A stretch of DNA of 64,000 nucleotides from Leguminivora glycinivorella (lineage: Eukaryota > Arthropoda > Insecta > Lepidoptera > Tortricidae). The notes beneath the pieces were generated by a model. That model worked only from the letters and a program-made list of their open reading frames with translations. It was not told the origin of the DNA and did no database searches. The translations under genes and the position numbers were made by a program. The first letter of the stretch is position 1. Every line of letters starts with the position of its first letter. Of this stretch, positions 42,717 to 52,290 are shown one piece after another. The stretch is from NCBI RefSeq assembly GCF_023078275.1, contig NC_062982.1, positions 1,727,001 through 1,791,000 on the forward strand, given 5' to 3'.

Positions 42717-42764
42717 AGAAATAAATATTTTTCATTTTCATTTTCAGATGCTGTGAGTTCAAGA

Positions 42765-42885
42765 CTTTTAAAGTCTGTACTGTGTCCCACTGCTGGGCAA
42801 CCCCCCCCCCTTTGATTTCCACTCGTCCCGGTTATGAGCGATCTCCAGCCAGCCGCCGCTGAGGTACACGTCCAGGTCACACTAA
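42765..42885 (-). pseudogene. LINE (RTE-like) C-terminal tail fragment
   Basis: The minus frame reads DLDVYLSGGWLEIAHNRDEW, then KSKGGGVAQQWDTVQ. The W...A.NRDEW....G.A.AQQW pattern is the LINE tail type seen at 2488. A run of G (minus; 13 C on plus at 42801-42813) sits inside it and may be a slippage site. Confidence 0.55.
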
Positions 42886-43363
42886 ATTTATTCTGAGATG
42901 AATAACATCGACTGCTGACGTTTCTGTTTATAAAAAACTATTTTGCATTAAATGGAGTTTGAAGCGAGTATCGTGCTAAAGATCTCATTTATCTAGGTGG
43001 GCTAGCATGATCGACCGTGACTGTATGTCGCGTGCTAATTGCTGTATCTTTTTATGATGATGTTGATGACTATATAGTACCTATTTACTAGTTCAAGAGA
43101 GATTATAATGCTCTATCTGTAACTAACTATAGGTTTAAGAAAGATGCGATGATTCTAGTTGTCATACTTGAGAGAAAAGACTTGAATATCCAGATCCGTC
43201 TAGGAAAATTCGGACAACTTTTTAATATTTAGAAAGAAGGTTACGGGTCACGTTCGTCTTAAAATTGCTGCTCAAACTTCGCTCAGTTCAATGCGTGCAA
43301 TCCTTGAAATAAGGACCTGGTGTGGCATATCAATAAAGTGGTCTAAAGTTAAGCTATTCTTAC
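42886..43363. other. spacer, intron side of the host exon; SINE-B tail at 42887-42945
   Basis: CTAAATTTATTCTGAGATGA and CTGCTGACGTTTCTG resemble the 3' body of SINE family B. The rest up to 43363 is presumably intron of the gene on the minus strand; the splice donor lies at its end. Confidence 0.45.
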
Positions 43364-44051
43364 CTTTTCGCTATCAGTCGGCAGCGTCCCATATCCATAC
43401 CAGCTCCTAGCCGTCCTCAACCTCGGCTCCTCTTTAGGAGAAAGCAAGCCACTTCCCCACCGAACTACTCCCTCAGCAATCGCTGCCACTCCAGGAGTCA
43501 AAGGACTCCTGTTCGGAGATTCCGGAGATTCCCGCCCTTTCTCCGCTACGGGGGGTAAAGACGGACGAGCGGCGCCTGTCCTGCGCTCATACAGTCTTTT
43601 ACAAGTCTCCTCGAAGTTATCCGTTTCGAGAAGCGCCTTCTTATCGCTCCCTTTGACTTCAGGTTTGACATCCTGCTTCGGCCGTTTAGATTCCTTCTTA
43701 TCATTGGAGTCTTGTCGGCTTAAGAAAGCTTTCTTGAGACTCTCAGTGGAATCCTGTTTGACGACTTTCTTCTTGTCGTCTTTGAGGAGTCTTTTCAAGC
43801 TGTCTGCGGATTCTTGTTTCTTGGTTGTGTTGAGGGAGTCGGTAGTTTTGGAGATGAGGAGCTTGGGGTATTCGTAGTCGGTGGGTGGGTTGAGTTCTAG
43901 TGAGCGGCGGTTCTTGCGCTTGTCGGCGGGGGCTATTTGGGCCTTGACGGGGAGGAGGCGGCGCGGCAGCAGGCTGCGGTGGTCAGCGAGCGGCGACTCC
44001 GGGCGCAGCATGGTGGGCGGCGGTACGACGCGGCCGCGGTGACGAATACCC
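43364..44051 (-). CDS. host gene internal exon, unrecognised Lys/Ser/Glu-rich protein
   Basis: A 688-base exon with a good acceptor (CTTGTTGCAG, ending at 44052) and donor (GAAAAG|GTAAGA at 43363) stays open throughout. The first base completes an upstream codon, then 229 codons follow: GIRHRGRVVPPPTMLRPESP..., ending RSWYGYGTLPTDSEK. The middle is built of repeated charged blocks: KKQESADSLKRLLKDDKKK, VVKQDSTESLKKAFLSRQDS and NDKKESKRPKQDVKPEVKGS, suggesting three diverged copies of a QxS(T)xxSLKK motif. It is predicted to be disordered and possibly phosphorylated. A second part (NFEETCKRLYERRTGAAR) may be a short helix. GC content is clearly above the surroundings. I do not recognise the gene and propose no function. 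An ATG at 44011 exists, but the open frame upstream and the splice site favour an internal exon. Confidence 0.7.
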
Positions 44052-44764
44052 CTGCAACAAGAGGATGGAACGTTATTTTAATATCAGCAGCAATATTGGT
44101 ATTGAAGGTTCACGGAACCATGTTCAATGAGGGCCTTGGAACCTGTTGGCGACCACCATGTTTGTGGACGAAAGTATAGGTTAGTATATCAGGTCAGGAG
44201 ACTTTAGACGAGAACATTAATAATTTAAATGGTTGGGCGGTATATGTAGTAAGCTTTGTATGGCGGTAGGCGCTTAGAGACAAGAGCAAATTCAGCGGGG
44301 TTAGTTTTCCCATTCTAAAATGGTATATATATCTCGAAATAATAGTCATCAATATTCATTAAATTGCATAGCTATAGCAATACGTTACCAATCGTACAAC
44401 TCTAGGCGCCTTTCAGAGCGAGGGGCAATTTGCCAATTGAAGAAAAATATGGGATGAAAATGGCGGTTAATTTAATACAAAGTATGGTTGCTGACACGGG
44501 TACAACTTTGTGCAAGTTTCTTAATTGAGAACATACGTGTAACGGCAAATGAAATGGGTCACTTTATGGACATTTTATGCAATGTTTTTTCTTTGTTATT
44601 TCGAGATGACGTAAGATTGTGCAGAAATAGAACGGACGAACGAGCATCTTAAAAGATTTACGTATAAAAATCTTTTGTCTTTAATATTCTGGTTTGTCTG
44701 CGCTTACAAAAACATAACATATGATGTCCAGTCTTTTTTGTTCATTAATTATCACAGTTAATTA
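44052..44764. other. probable intron/spacer
   Basis: Immediately above the acceptor of the 43364-44051 exon. No further exon was recognised. Confidence 0.45.
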
Positions 44765-44940
44765 TCCATACTAATATTATAAATGGGAAAGTGTGTGTGT
44801 CTGTTTGTTTGTCCGTCTTTCACGGCAAAATGGAGCGACGTATGATTTTTTAAGTGGAGATATTTGAAGGGACGGAGAGTGACATAGGCTACTTTTTGTC
44901 TCTTTCTAACTCGAGCGAAGCCGCGGGCAAAAGCTAGTAC
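44765..44940 (-). repeat. repeat Y, inverted copy
   Basis: CCATACTAATATTATAAATG, TTTGTTTGTCCGTCTTTCAC, GACATAGGCTACTTTTTGTC and CGAAGCCGCGGGCAAAAGCT are the complement of 26020-26260, in reverse order. Confidence 0.7.
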
Positions 44941-45194
44941 ATAATAAACTTTCCAATTTGTCAAGTGTCGACGGCTTGCACGCAACCATGTTATTCAGCG
45001 GTATTGAAATTAACTACCGCGCAACTGAGCGTAACGAAAGCCTTTTTTCTATTTTTAGCCATCATTACTTAAAGAGAAAACTCTTTAAGGCATTGTACAT
45101 GGCAAATGCGTACTAAACTACGAATGCATTGTTGTAACATAGAAAAGGCACTATCTCACAAGAGAACAGGTCAACAGGCTAATATTCTTCAATT

Positions 45195-45410
45195 TAGATT
45201 TTTAACCCCCGACGCAAAAACGACGGGGTGTTATAAGTTTGACGTGTCTGTCTGTTTGTCTAGCTCCCGAACAGATGAACCGATTTAGATTTAGTGTTTT
45301 TTGTCTGAAATCTGAGTTAGTCGGGAGTGTCCTTAGCCATGTTTCATGAAAATCGGTCCACTATGTCGCGGTCGGTTGTTTTTCAAAGTTTTATTTTTGT
45401 GGTTATGTTA
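45195..45410 (+). repeat. dispersed repeat X (LINE 3'-end-like)
   Basis: TTTTTAACCCCCGACGCAAA, GACGGGGTGTTATAAGTTTG, CCTTAGCCATGTTTCATGAA and AATCGGTCCACTATGTCGCG. The inverted copy is at 50862-51120. Class uncertain, non-coding. Confidence 0.65.
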
Positions 45411-45682
45411 TTTTATAGAACAGAAGGCCTTATACCATGCAGTCTAGCTACGCGTGGAAACCAAACTTCAGCCCTCGTGAACCGGCTCCAGGCACCGACG
45501 CAACGAGGCGCGGTCGTCCCAACAACCAAACGAGTAACGACCTTACGTTACAGAGAGAGAAGTATGGCACAAGTTCCACCAAAGGCGAGTATGTTATCCG
45601 CTATCGGCAATGGAAACGAACAAAAGATAGTCGCTCCCGTGTAAATAAAAGAGAGAGAGAGAGAGCCAGCGACGACATAAAG

Positions 45683-45910
45683 CCAGCGTTCCCACTTAAG
45701 CGTCGCGCTCGCGTGTCTCGGGGCGCGCAACGGACGTCCGCGCCACGCCACCTGAGTGTAATTCAAAAAACGTCTCCTTAGTACATTTTGTATAGGAAGG
45801 ACGTAAGACGCGCCCCAGGTGGCGTGGCGGCGGCGCTCTGCACCGCACCCTTTTACGGGAGCGCGCCCCACACAGCCACCGCAGCGGAGACGCTTAAGTG
45901 GCCTTTCGCA
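45683..45910. mobile_element. MITE family 4 copy, one end degraded
   Basis: Left end CCAGCGTTCCCACTTAAGCG, right end AGACGCTTAAGTGG. The core has AATTCAAAAAACGTCTCCTT, AGTACATTTTGTATAGGAAG and GACGTAAGACGCGCCCCAGG, the family signature. The interior after GCGGCGCTCTGCACCGCACC differs from other members. Confidence 0.7.
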
Positions 45911-46589
45911 CCCATATACCCAAGCAGGCGGGTTCTGAGATGTCGAACTATCCATTAGTTCGTTCGCATCTCTGTCTATATTCCTAATTTAATTAGGAAA
46001 AGTATGAGATTACTCTTATGAAAGTTTACAACAAATGAGTCATGGATGCTCTCATATAGGTCAATGGCGCATCTCACGGCCGATCTTATTTTAAAAATGG
46101 GGAAATGACACCGCATGTTATTGAAGATACATAATGATTTGATTATCTGGAACGGTTTTGTAGGTCATCATTTTTATATTTAGCACAAAGCAATCTTTAT
46201 TTATTGTGTGGAAAATAACCTGCGATTCCCAAGTTCTAATATCCCTGTTCACGTAATATATAATTGACGACCAACCTTACGTCTTTATCTTTACTACACA
46301 TAGTTCAAGATTATATATGAATTATGGTACAATTACATCGCGTAGTTATCAAATCTTTGATAATCTGTAATTCTGTGAACTTATCATTGGTTTATTTATT
46401 AAATAAAAATGAGTAGGTATGGGTAAAATATTCTTCACCAAACAAGACATTGTAAACAAGAAGCCGTTATTTTTTATTAATATTACATTTACTTACATAT
46501 TTACAGGTTATTTTAATGGAAAGTAAGGATCTAAAAGGACTTTCAGCCCTAGCTACTACTAAGGATAAATAAATAAATAAATAAATAAG
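45911..46589. other. spacer
   Basis: A+T-rich. No supported feature. Confidence 0.45.
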
Positions 46590-46700
46590 TATTATAGGAC
46601 ATTCTTACCCAGACTGACAGAGTCCCACGGTAAGCTCAAGAAGGCTTGTGTTGCAGGTACTCAGACAACGATATATATAATATACAAATACTTATATACA
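46590..46700 (-). repeat. SINE family A, 3' part
   Basis: AGTATTATAGGACATTCTTA, GACAGAGTCCCACGGTAAGC, TCAAGAAGGCTTGTGTTGCA and CTCAGACAACGATATATATA match the 18425-18515 copy. The preceding AATAAATAAATAAATAAATA is its tail complement. Confidence 0.7.
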
Positions 46701-46819
46701 ATAGGATGCATCAAGGGACTTCAATAATTTAAAAATATCTGTAAATGCGACTATGTTGCTAAATGTAACAGTTGCCAGCGCAACTGACACGTCAAATGTG
46801 GTTAGCGTTCAAACCCTTA

Positions 46820-46906
46820 GGCAGCGTTCCCACTTAAGCGTCGCGTGTCTCGGGGCGCGCAACGAACGTGGCGGCGGCGTGGCGCGCCCCGAGACATGCG
46901 TCTCTT
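46820..46906. mobile_element. MITE family 4, internally deleted copy
   Basis: GGCAGCGTTCCCACTTAAGC, GTCTCGGGGCGCGCAACGAA and GCGCGCCCCGAGACATGCGT make an 85-bp near-palindrome lacking the TATACAAAATGTACTG core. It abuts the next, full-size element. Confidence 0.6.
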
Positions 46907-46907
46907 A

Positions 46908-47223
46908 GGGACCGGCCACATCAGAGCGTCGCGTGTCTCGGAGCGCGCAACGGACGTCTGCGCCACGCCGCCTCAGTGTAATTCAAAAAACGTCTCCTCA
47001 GTACATTTTGTATAGGAAGGACGTAAGACGCGCCGCCAAGCGGCGCGGCGCGCGCCACGCCGCCGCCACGCCACCTGGGGCGCGTCTTACGTCCTTCCTA
47101 TACAAAATGTACTGAGGAGACGTTTTTTGAATTACATTCAGGTGGCGTGGCGCGGACGTCCGTTGCGCGCCCCGAGACACGCAACGCTTAAGTGGGAACG
47201 CTGGCTTAGATGTGGCCGGTCCC
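46908..47223. mobile_element. MITE family 4, full-size 316-bp palindrome, TTA target duplication
   Basis: GGGACCGGCCACATCAGAGC and GATGTGGCCGGTCCC are inverted ends, with TTA at 46905-46907 and 47224-47226. The whole element is an almost perfect hairpin. Each arm contains the core AAAAAACGTCTCCTCAGTAC / TTTTGTATAGGAAGGACGTA in opposite orientation around a GC-rich turn (GCCGCCAAGCGGCGCGGCGC). No coding capacity. Confidence 0.8.
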
Positions 47224-47226
47224 TTA

Positions 47227-47721
47227 GGTAACCGATTATAATCAGAATGATTATATAAATATTTACCATTTACGTGCAAACAAAAATCACGCGTCATTTA
47301 TCGTAGGATTCGTAGGTCCCTTTTCACACACATGGACGTAAAATCACGAACACCGCGAGTATACGTAACGTTCATATCTCAAGGTCTAGGTTATCGACAA
47401 GGTCACGTGAACACCTAAACTTTCCGAACGACTTTGACATCTACTCCTTGGGGTATTGGGTTATTAGTTGAATGTAAGGAGGTAATAGATAGGAGTAAGA
47501 GCGTTATCGGTGTAATGTAGCGGTTATCACTTATCACGCCTTCGGGAATGTTTAGTTTATGTTTAGACGCTATAGGTACTGAATGTCGCCATATATAGAC
47601 AGAAAGGGGTCTTGGTGTAGGCGTGGGCCTGTCCACGCTCATATTTGAATGTGAAGCGTGGGGGGGGGCGTGCTGCGTGCTTGTCAAACAATTGAAGCTC
47701 ATACAAGTATCTCGATTAGAC
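47227..47721. other. spacer
   Basis: No gene recognised. A run of nine G at 47660-47668 is the only compositional oddity. Confidence 0.4.
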
Positions 47722-47915
47722 GCTGCGTAAGTATACTATTAGACGCACGCTCCTTTGCCCGGTCCCCGCCGAATGCACAAACGCTCACGAAACGAAACGC
47801 TCGTAGATATCTATCTCTATCGCTCTTGCGTATTGGCGCAACAGCGCCAGACTACCTTTCGCGGCGTTTCGTTTCGTTTCGCGTCCTAGAAATGCCTTTC
47901 GGCTACGCGGCCTGA
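47722..47915. repeat. probable MITE (CGAAACGAAACGC type)
   Basis: CTGCGTAAGTATACTATTAG, then CACGAAACGAAACGCTCGTA, ATCTCTATCGCTCTTGCGTA and CGGCGTTTCGTTTCGTTTCG. GAAACGAAACGC and GCGTTTCGTTTC are inverted, about 70 bp apart. Only one copy seen here; ends not resolved. Confidence 0.45.
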
Positions 47916-47965
47916 ACGAATTGTGAGCGAATCGTAAAGCGTTCGGTCATTCGGCTACGCACACA

Positions 47966-48285
47966 GGTGTGAGACTGTTCACTTGCATGTCCGCTGTCAC
48001 GACGTCCAGCCAGCGCTGCTTAAAGCTCGGCCACACATGCGCGTTTTGAGAGCGTAGGCGGAGCAATAGCGGAGCGCAATGATAGCGATGCGCCGGACGA
48101 ACGCTGGTGTTGCACCCAGCGGACGCCGGCGGAAACTAATGAGCGCGGATTGCAAGCGGAATGCGCGTTCCGCTACGCTTTCAAAACGTGTAGCGGAGGC
48201 TTTAGGCCTACCGCGGCCATGTGACCTAGGGCCTTGGACATGGACAGTGAGATTGACGCATCTGTTTCCGACGTAGTCCACCGGT
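47966..48285 (-). pseudogene. LINE (RTE-like) C-terminal fragment interrupted by a MITE
   Basis: The minus frame at 48285-48205 reads DYVGNRCVNLTVHVQGPRSH, then GRGRPK. After the MITE (48023-48202) it continues QRWLDVVTADMQVNSL to about 47966. It is the same LINE family as 36620-36790 (KKRWLDVVGADIQENNL) and 53708-53862. The match breaks off at both ends. Confidence 0.75.
48023..48202. mobile_element. MITE family 1 inserted in a LINE reading frame, TA target duplication
   Basis: Element AAGCTCGGCCACACATGCGC to AGCGGAGGCTT, flanked by TA at 48021-48022 and 48203-48204. The LINE frame on either side is in register if the element and one TA are taken away, which fixes the boundaries and shows that the target duplication is the dinucleotide TA (Tc1/mariner-like). 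180 bp, non-coding. Confidence 0.8.
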
Positions 48286-48685
48286 CTGCGGCGTATATGA
48301 CCATACCATCGGAGGTGACTTTACGTTACGTCATCAGGTCATCACGGATGATATTTACTAAAATATAATTCAGTAAAATCCATTCATGAAACATAAAACG
48401 CCATTACCCATTTAAAACCGTCCTCCATTACTTCCAGCCATCATCAAAGATGAAAGCTAAAACTTTTAATGGACAGAATGGAGATAGGGGATGAAAGTCT
48501 GAGTAATTAAATCCCGCCTGGCTTCCTATAGATACAGACTGTTAACCTTGAAACTTTATGTTATGAAGGTTTTAAGGTATTGTAATAAACCTAGATAATA
48601 TTGTACTTAACCCGTCGGCTGTCAAAAAATTTACATAAAATAATTAACTTTGATATATTTTTTTAAAGTCCAACGCCTTATGTAA
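48286..48685. other. spacer
   Basis: No supported feature. Confidence 0.4.
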
Positions 48686-48944
48686 GGGACCATCCACACA
48701 CAGGATGTAATTTAAAAAACGTCTCCTCAGTACATTTTGTATAGGAAGGACGTAAGATGCGCCCCTAGGCGGCGCGTCACTTGGCGCGCGCCGCGTCGCC
48801 TGGGGCGCGCCAAGCGACGTCCCTTGCGCGTCCTTCCTATACAAAATGTACTGAGGAGACGTTTTTTAAATTACACTCAATCGACGCGGCGCTGACGTCC
48901 GTTCCGCGTCTTAAGACATGCGTCGCCTGAGTGTGGACTGCCAC
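48686..48944. mobile_element. MITE family 4 copy with TAA/TTA flanks
   Basis: The left end GGGACCATCCACACACAGG and right end GAGTGTGGACTGCCAC are imperfect inverted repeats, next to TAA (48683-48685) and TTA (48945-48947). The core appears twice in opposite orientation (AAACGTCTCCTCAGTACATT; AATGTACTGAGGAGACGTTT) around GGCGCGCGCCGCGTCGCC. Confidence 0.75.
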
Positions 48945-48971
48945 TTAGGATCCTTATCGAACACAGACTAA

Positions 48972-49095
48972 GGGCCGGTTGCATCAAACCGTCTGTCACC
49001 GTTGAAGCGCTCGTTAAAAAAAATATGGGAAATTCCTTAGATGTCTGCTGCCTGACGATGATGTGTCTGTTAAAGTTGGTTGATGCAACTGGCCC
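48972..49095. mobile_element. MITE family 6, 124 bp, TAA target duplication
   Basis: GGGCCGGTTGCATCAAACC and GGTTGATGCAACTGGCCC are inverted ends. TAA flanks at 48969-48971 and 49096-49098. Same family as 38112-38232. Confidence 0.75.
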
Positions 49096-49118
49096 TAAGG
49101 GTTAAATTAATTAGTGTA

Positions 49119-49267
49119 AGGCCTGAGTGGACGCTCGGAGCGGAGCGTTCGGCGGGGCGGGCAGCGGGGCGGACGAGCGTGCGTACAACCTGTGCAGCGT
49201 CGACTCAGGACACTATGAGCTTCAATTGTTTCACATGAGCTCAGTACGAGCGTTCAGTTCAGGCCTT
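49119..49267. mobile_element. MITE family 2 copy
   Basis: AGGCCTGAGTGGACGCTCGG and GAGCGTTCAGTTCAGGCCT are inverted ends with TA next to both. The interior has GGAGCGTTCGGCGGGGCGGG and CTGTGCAGCGTCGACTCAGG. Inverse of 4928-5011. Confidence 0.65.
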
Positions 49268-49785
49268 AGACAAATATAGGTTTTTTTTTTTTTTTATTAT
49301 TATAAATGGGCTTACTCTTGACCACAGACTAGCCAAAGGCAAAGACGTGGCCTACGATGGTTGTCGAGTAATGTTTACAAAACCCAGTTTCCTTGCCTCC
49401 GTTCCCCCAATTGCCCCCATTTCCAGACGGTCACATTTCAGGGGCAATGGAAATGAGAAAATATCAAGCTTTCTCGGAAAATGGAATTGTAAGAGTATTT
49501 ACTAAGTGTAATTGCGAGAAGAGCAACCGACTTTAATAACAAGCAAGAGGAAATAGATTGAAATAAAATAATGAAATGTAATCAAAGGAATGCAGTTGGA
49601 GGGAAATATATTTTTCTCCTTGGATTTAAACATAGGAACAGCTAACATCGGGATGGACCAAATTGGCTTTGAAGCCCATGCATGTGATAATACTGAAAAT
49701 GAAATATTTATTTTTCAAGTAGGCATATTACAATGCGCATATGATAATATAACAATAACAGGCCTTTGCATCTATAACAGATGAT
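49268..49785. other. spacer with a T-run-headed repeat fragment
   Basis: A 17-base T run (49279 on) followed by ATAAATGGGCTTACTCTTGA and AGACGTGGCCTACGATGGTT resembles a LINE 3'-end complement of a kind also near 39090. No gene recognised. Confidence 0.4.
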
Positions 49786-50086
49786 TCAAGCAGCATCTTT
49801 GCGACACTTACGTTCGTGGCTGTACAGCCCAATTCGAGAGAGGATCCCTCGTCCGCACACACGGCAGGTGTATGCTCCCCCAGATGGGCGGGGGTTAGAG
49901 GCCTGCTCGTGACGCCTCATGCGTTTATCATTCAAGGAGGAGAACCAGGCATATCGTCGTGCTTGGATTGACCGTCATGGACAACACGGCGCCACGTGGG
50001 TCGGTCTTCGGCCAGTCGCTGCCACTGGTTGCAAGGAATATCAAATGTGACCATGTCACGCTTCACGCAATCTTTAAAGCGCAGCT
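49786..50086 (-). pseudogene. LINE polyprotein C-terminus with a terminal CCHC zinc finger, frameshifted
   Basis: Starting near 50086 the minus frame reads LRFKDCVKRDMVTFDIPCNQ, WQRLAEDRPTWRRVVHDGQS and KHDD. One frame change near 49950 leads to AWFSSLNDKRMRRHEQASNP, RPSGGAYTCRVCGRGILSRI and GLYSHERKCRKDAA, ending TGA at 49788-49786. C-x2-C-x12-H-x3-C is a clear terminal zinc finger. The DRP.WRR..HDG....D block followed by a finger and SH.RKC is typical of the ORF2 C-terminus of a common insect LINE family (RTE-like by my recall). The rest of the element is missing. Confidence 0.7.
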
Positions 50087-50199
50087 AATAATAAATGCTT
50101 AATAATTATATACAATTCTTTCTATTTAAATACAATGTTTCGAATTATTACGTTATAACCAGAGAAAACATAAAAACATGGAGGACGTGCGTCCAAACT

Positions 50200-50309
50200 A
50201 TTATGCAGCGTCGACTTTTAGGACACTTGTACGAGCTTCAATTGTTTGACATGCACGCCGCACGCCCCGCCCCGCCGAACGCCCAATATGAACGTGCACT
50301 CAAGCGCCT
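50200..50309. repeat. MITE family 2, diverged copy
   Basis: TATTATGCAGCGTCGACTTT, GTACGAGCTTCAATTGTTTG and CCCCGCCCCGCCGAACGCCC follow the family order. The right end GCGCCTTAC runs into MITE-1. Confidence 0.55.
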
Positions 50310-50548
50310 TACAGCTCGGCCACACATGCGCGTTTTGAGAGCGTAGGCGGAGCGTCAGCGGACCGCAATGATAGCAGTGCGCCGGACGAACGCTGGAGTT
50401 GCGCCCATCAGCGGACCCGGCGGGAACTAAAGAGCGCGGATTGCGAGCGGAACGCCAGCATTCGTCCGGCACACCGCTATCATTGCGCGCCGCTAACGTT
50501 TTGCTAACGCTACGCTATCAAAACGCTTTATGTGTGGCGGAGGCTTTA
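50310..50548. mobile_element. MITE family 1, full-length copy
   Basis: Left end ACAGCTCGGCCACACATGCG, right end TTATGTGTGGCGGAGGCTTTA. The interior has GAGCGTAGGCGGAGCGTCAG and GCTAACGCTACGCTATCAAA, with an extra TTTTGCTAACG duplication. TA-type flanks. Confidence 0.75.
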
Positions 50549-50861
50549 CACTAAGAGCCGAATCAGATGACCTGTGACCCAACTACAACGTCGACAAGAA
50601 GTTCCCTACCAGATAGCTTGCAGTCTGTACCTACCCTAAGTTAAACAAATCACATAACTTGCGCTGCCGCGGTGCAATATCTTAATACCCCTTTTCTTAT
50701 ACCAATTAGAAACACTTAACAACCTCAAACCTAACATTACCGATGATATTGAAGACTGATAGCGGAATTACATACACGGCAGTACATACAAACAATATAC
50801 GATTGTTTAAACGGTCAGAGACTAGTTAGTCAATCGTAATATATAACCTAACCACAAAATT
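50549..50861. other. spacer
   Basis: No supported feature. Confidence 0.4.
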
Positions 50862-51120
50862 AAAATTTTGAAAAAACCTCCGACCGCGACCTAGTGGGCC
50901 GATTTTCATGAAACATGGCTAAGAACACTCCCGACTAACTCAGCTTTCAAACAAAAAAAAACTAAATCAAAATCGGTTCATCCGTTCGAGAGCTACGATG
51001 CCACAGACAGACACACACACAGACAGACAGACAGACAAACAGACAGGCAGACAGACAGACACACACAGACAGACACGTCAAACTTATAACACCCCTTCGT
51101 TTTTGCGTCGGGGGTTAAAA
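50862..51120 (-). repeat. dispersed repeat X, inverted copy with CAGA microsatellite
   Basis: CCGACCGCGACCTAGTGGGC, TTTCATGAAACATGGCTAAG, CCGTTCGAGAGCTACGATGC, a CAGACAGACA/CACACA array (51003-51078), then CACGTCAAACTTATAACACC and TTTTGCGTCGGGGGTTAAAA: the complement of 45195-45410 with an expanded microsatellite. Confidence 0.7.
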
Positions 51121-51143
51121 ATCGCTCTTTTTTGCCAGTAGTC

Positions 51144-51302
51144 TATTCCACAATAGTGACAATTTGTCGCCTGACAGTGACACTTCGCCGTAAATTGCTT
51201 CTTCAACAAGGAAATATTGACGTTGAGTAACAATGTCACTTATCAACCCAGAAACAGGCACAGAATTGTCAAGTGTCAATGTCACTGTGGTGTGGTGAAA
51301 TA
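51144..51302. mobile_element. MITE family 5 copy
   Basis: TATTCCACAATAGTGACAAT at the left, GTCACTGTGGTGTGGTGAAATA at the right, with CTTCAACAAGGAAATATTGA and CAGAAACAGGCACAGAATTG inside. Confidence 0.7.
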
Positions 51303-51734
51303 GACTACTGATAAATTCATTTTTGGGGTGAACCTTTAATAGTGGGTACATTATGATACAAGTGCGAAAAAAAGAAGTTCGAAACTAGTGGCGAGATATT
51401 AAAACACGACCGAAGAGTGGTTTAAATCGACACGAGTTACGAATTTCCTTTTCGCACATGTATCGTACCTACGACGTTTTTCAGTAAAGCCACTAAACCA
51501 CTTCTCGCACTAGTGCGTAAAAAAAAACACATTCTGTACTGAAAAAAAAAAAATGCAACATTCAATTTGTCCCCGTTATAACGATTACAAAATTAATTAT
51601 ATTTTAGTAGAACTATCTACGGTAAATCTTATTACGTGAATTACAGTTGTTAACTCGTGTTCGAATGCTCGTGATGAGACTTAGTGCAAAATGTTGGGTG
51701 ATTTTCGTTTAGTTATCGATTATCATTAAAAAAG
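51303..51734. other. spacer
   Basis: Nothing recognised besides short palindromes. Confidence 0.4.
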
Positions 51735-52290
51735 TTTTCGGATTCTACCCGTATCTCTACCCGACCAAGTATCTCCTTGGCTCTCTTGGGTATAACTCCT
51801 TGGAGGTGAGGCGGAATTTTCAGCTGATGATCACAGCATGTCGAGCTCTACGTGGTGAGTCGGACTGTCCCGAGCTTGTAGAGCGTCTCGTACGACTGTT
51901 TGTTCCTGATGTTCCGAGGATAGCACTCAGGCCGCGACGACGCGACCTGTTGGCCGTGCCGCCGGCGCGTACCGTATCGTACAGGAACTCGCCGCTGCCC
52001 CGCGCCCTCTCACAGCTCAATGCGCTCCTGACGTCGACACCTGAGTGCGACTTGTTTGCGTGGCGATGGGCGGCAATATGTAGTGAATGCTTGAGATTGT
52101 GTGAGGCGATGGATGCGAGGTGTTCAACTGTTCCTATATAAAATGTCTGTTAGGTGTATGCCTATTATTGTAAATATATATGTCTACTTTGTTTTTCTTG
52201 TTATGTCAGCCTAAGATACGTGACGCAATGGTTAGCTGTAAAGTCATGTAATCATGTTTACCAATAAATAAATAAATAAATTAAAAAAAA
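51735..52290 (+). pseudogene. non-LTR retrotransposon 3' end (intact C-terminal frame, AATA tail)
   Basis: The frame from about 51735 reads VFGFYPYLYPTKYLLGSLGY, NSLEVRRNFQLMITACRALR, then PRRRDLLAVPPARTVSYRNS, PLPRALSQLNALLTSTPECD and LFAWRWAAIC, stopping at 52141. The sequence YPTKYLLG.LGYNSLEVRR with RGE.D.PEL and LL..PPART...NSPL.RAL.QLN is the C-terminal region after the reverse transcriptase of an insect LINE family (clade not assigned). A 140-base 3' untranslated region and AATAAATAAATAAATT tail follow. There is no stop in this piece, so it is a young 5'-truncated insertion. Confidence 0.7.

Noticed and set aside
45548..45955. A 135-codon minus-strand protein
   Set aside because: It covers MITE family 4; similar peptide pieces recur at 46998 and 48644 because the DNA repeat recurs, not because of coding.
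47658..47915. An 85-codon plus-strand protein
   Set aside because: It falls on a probable MITE with CGAAACGAAACGC repeats; no family resemblance.
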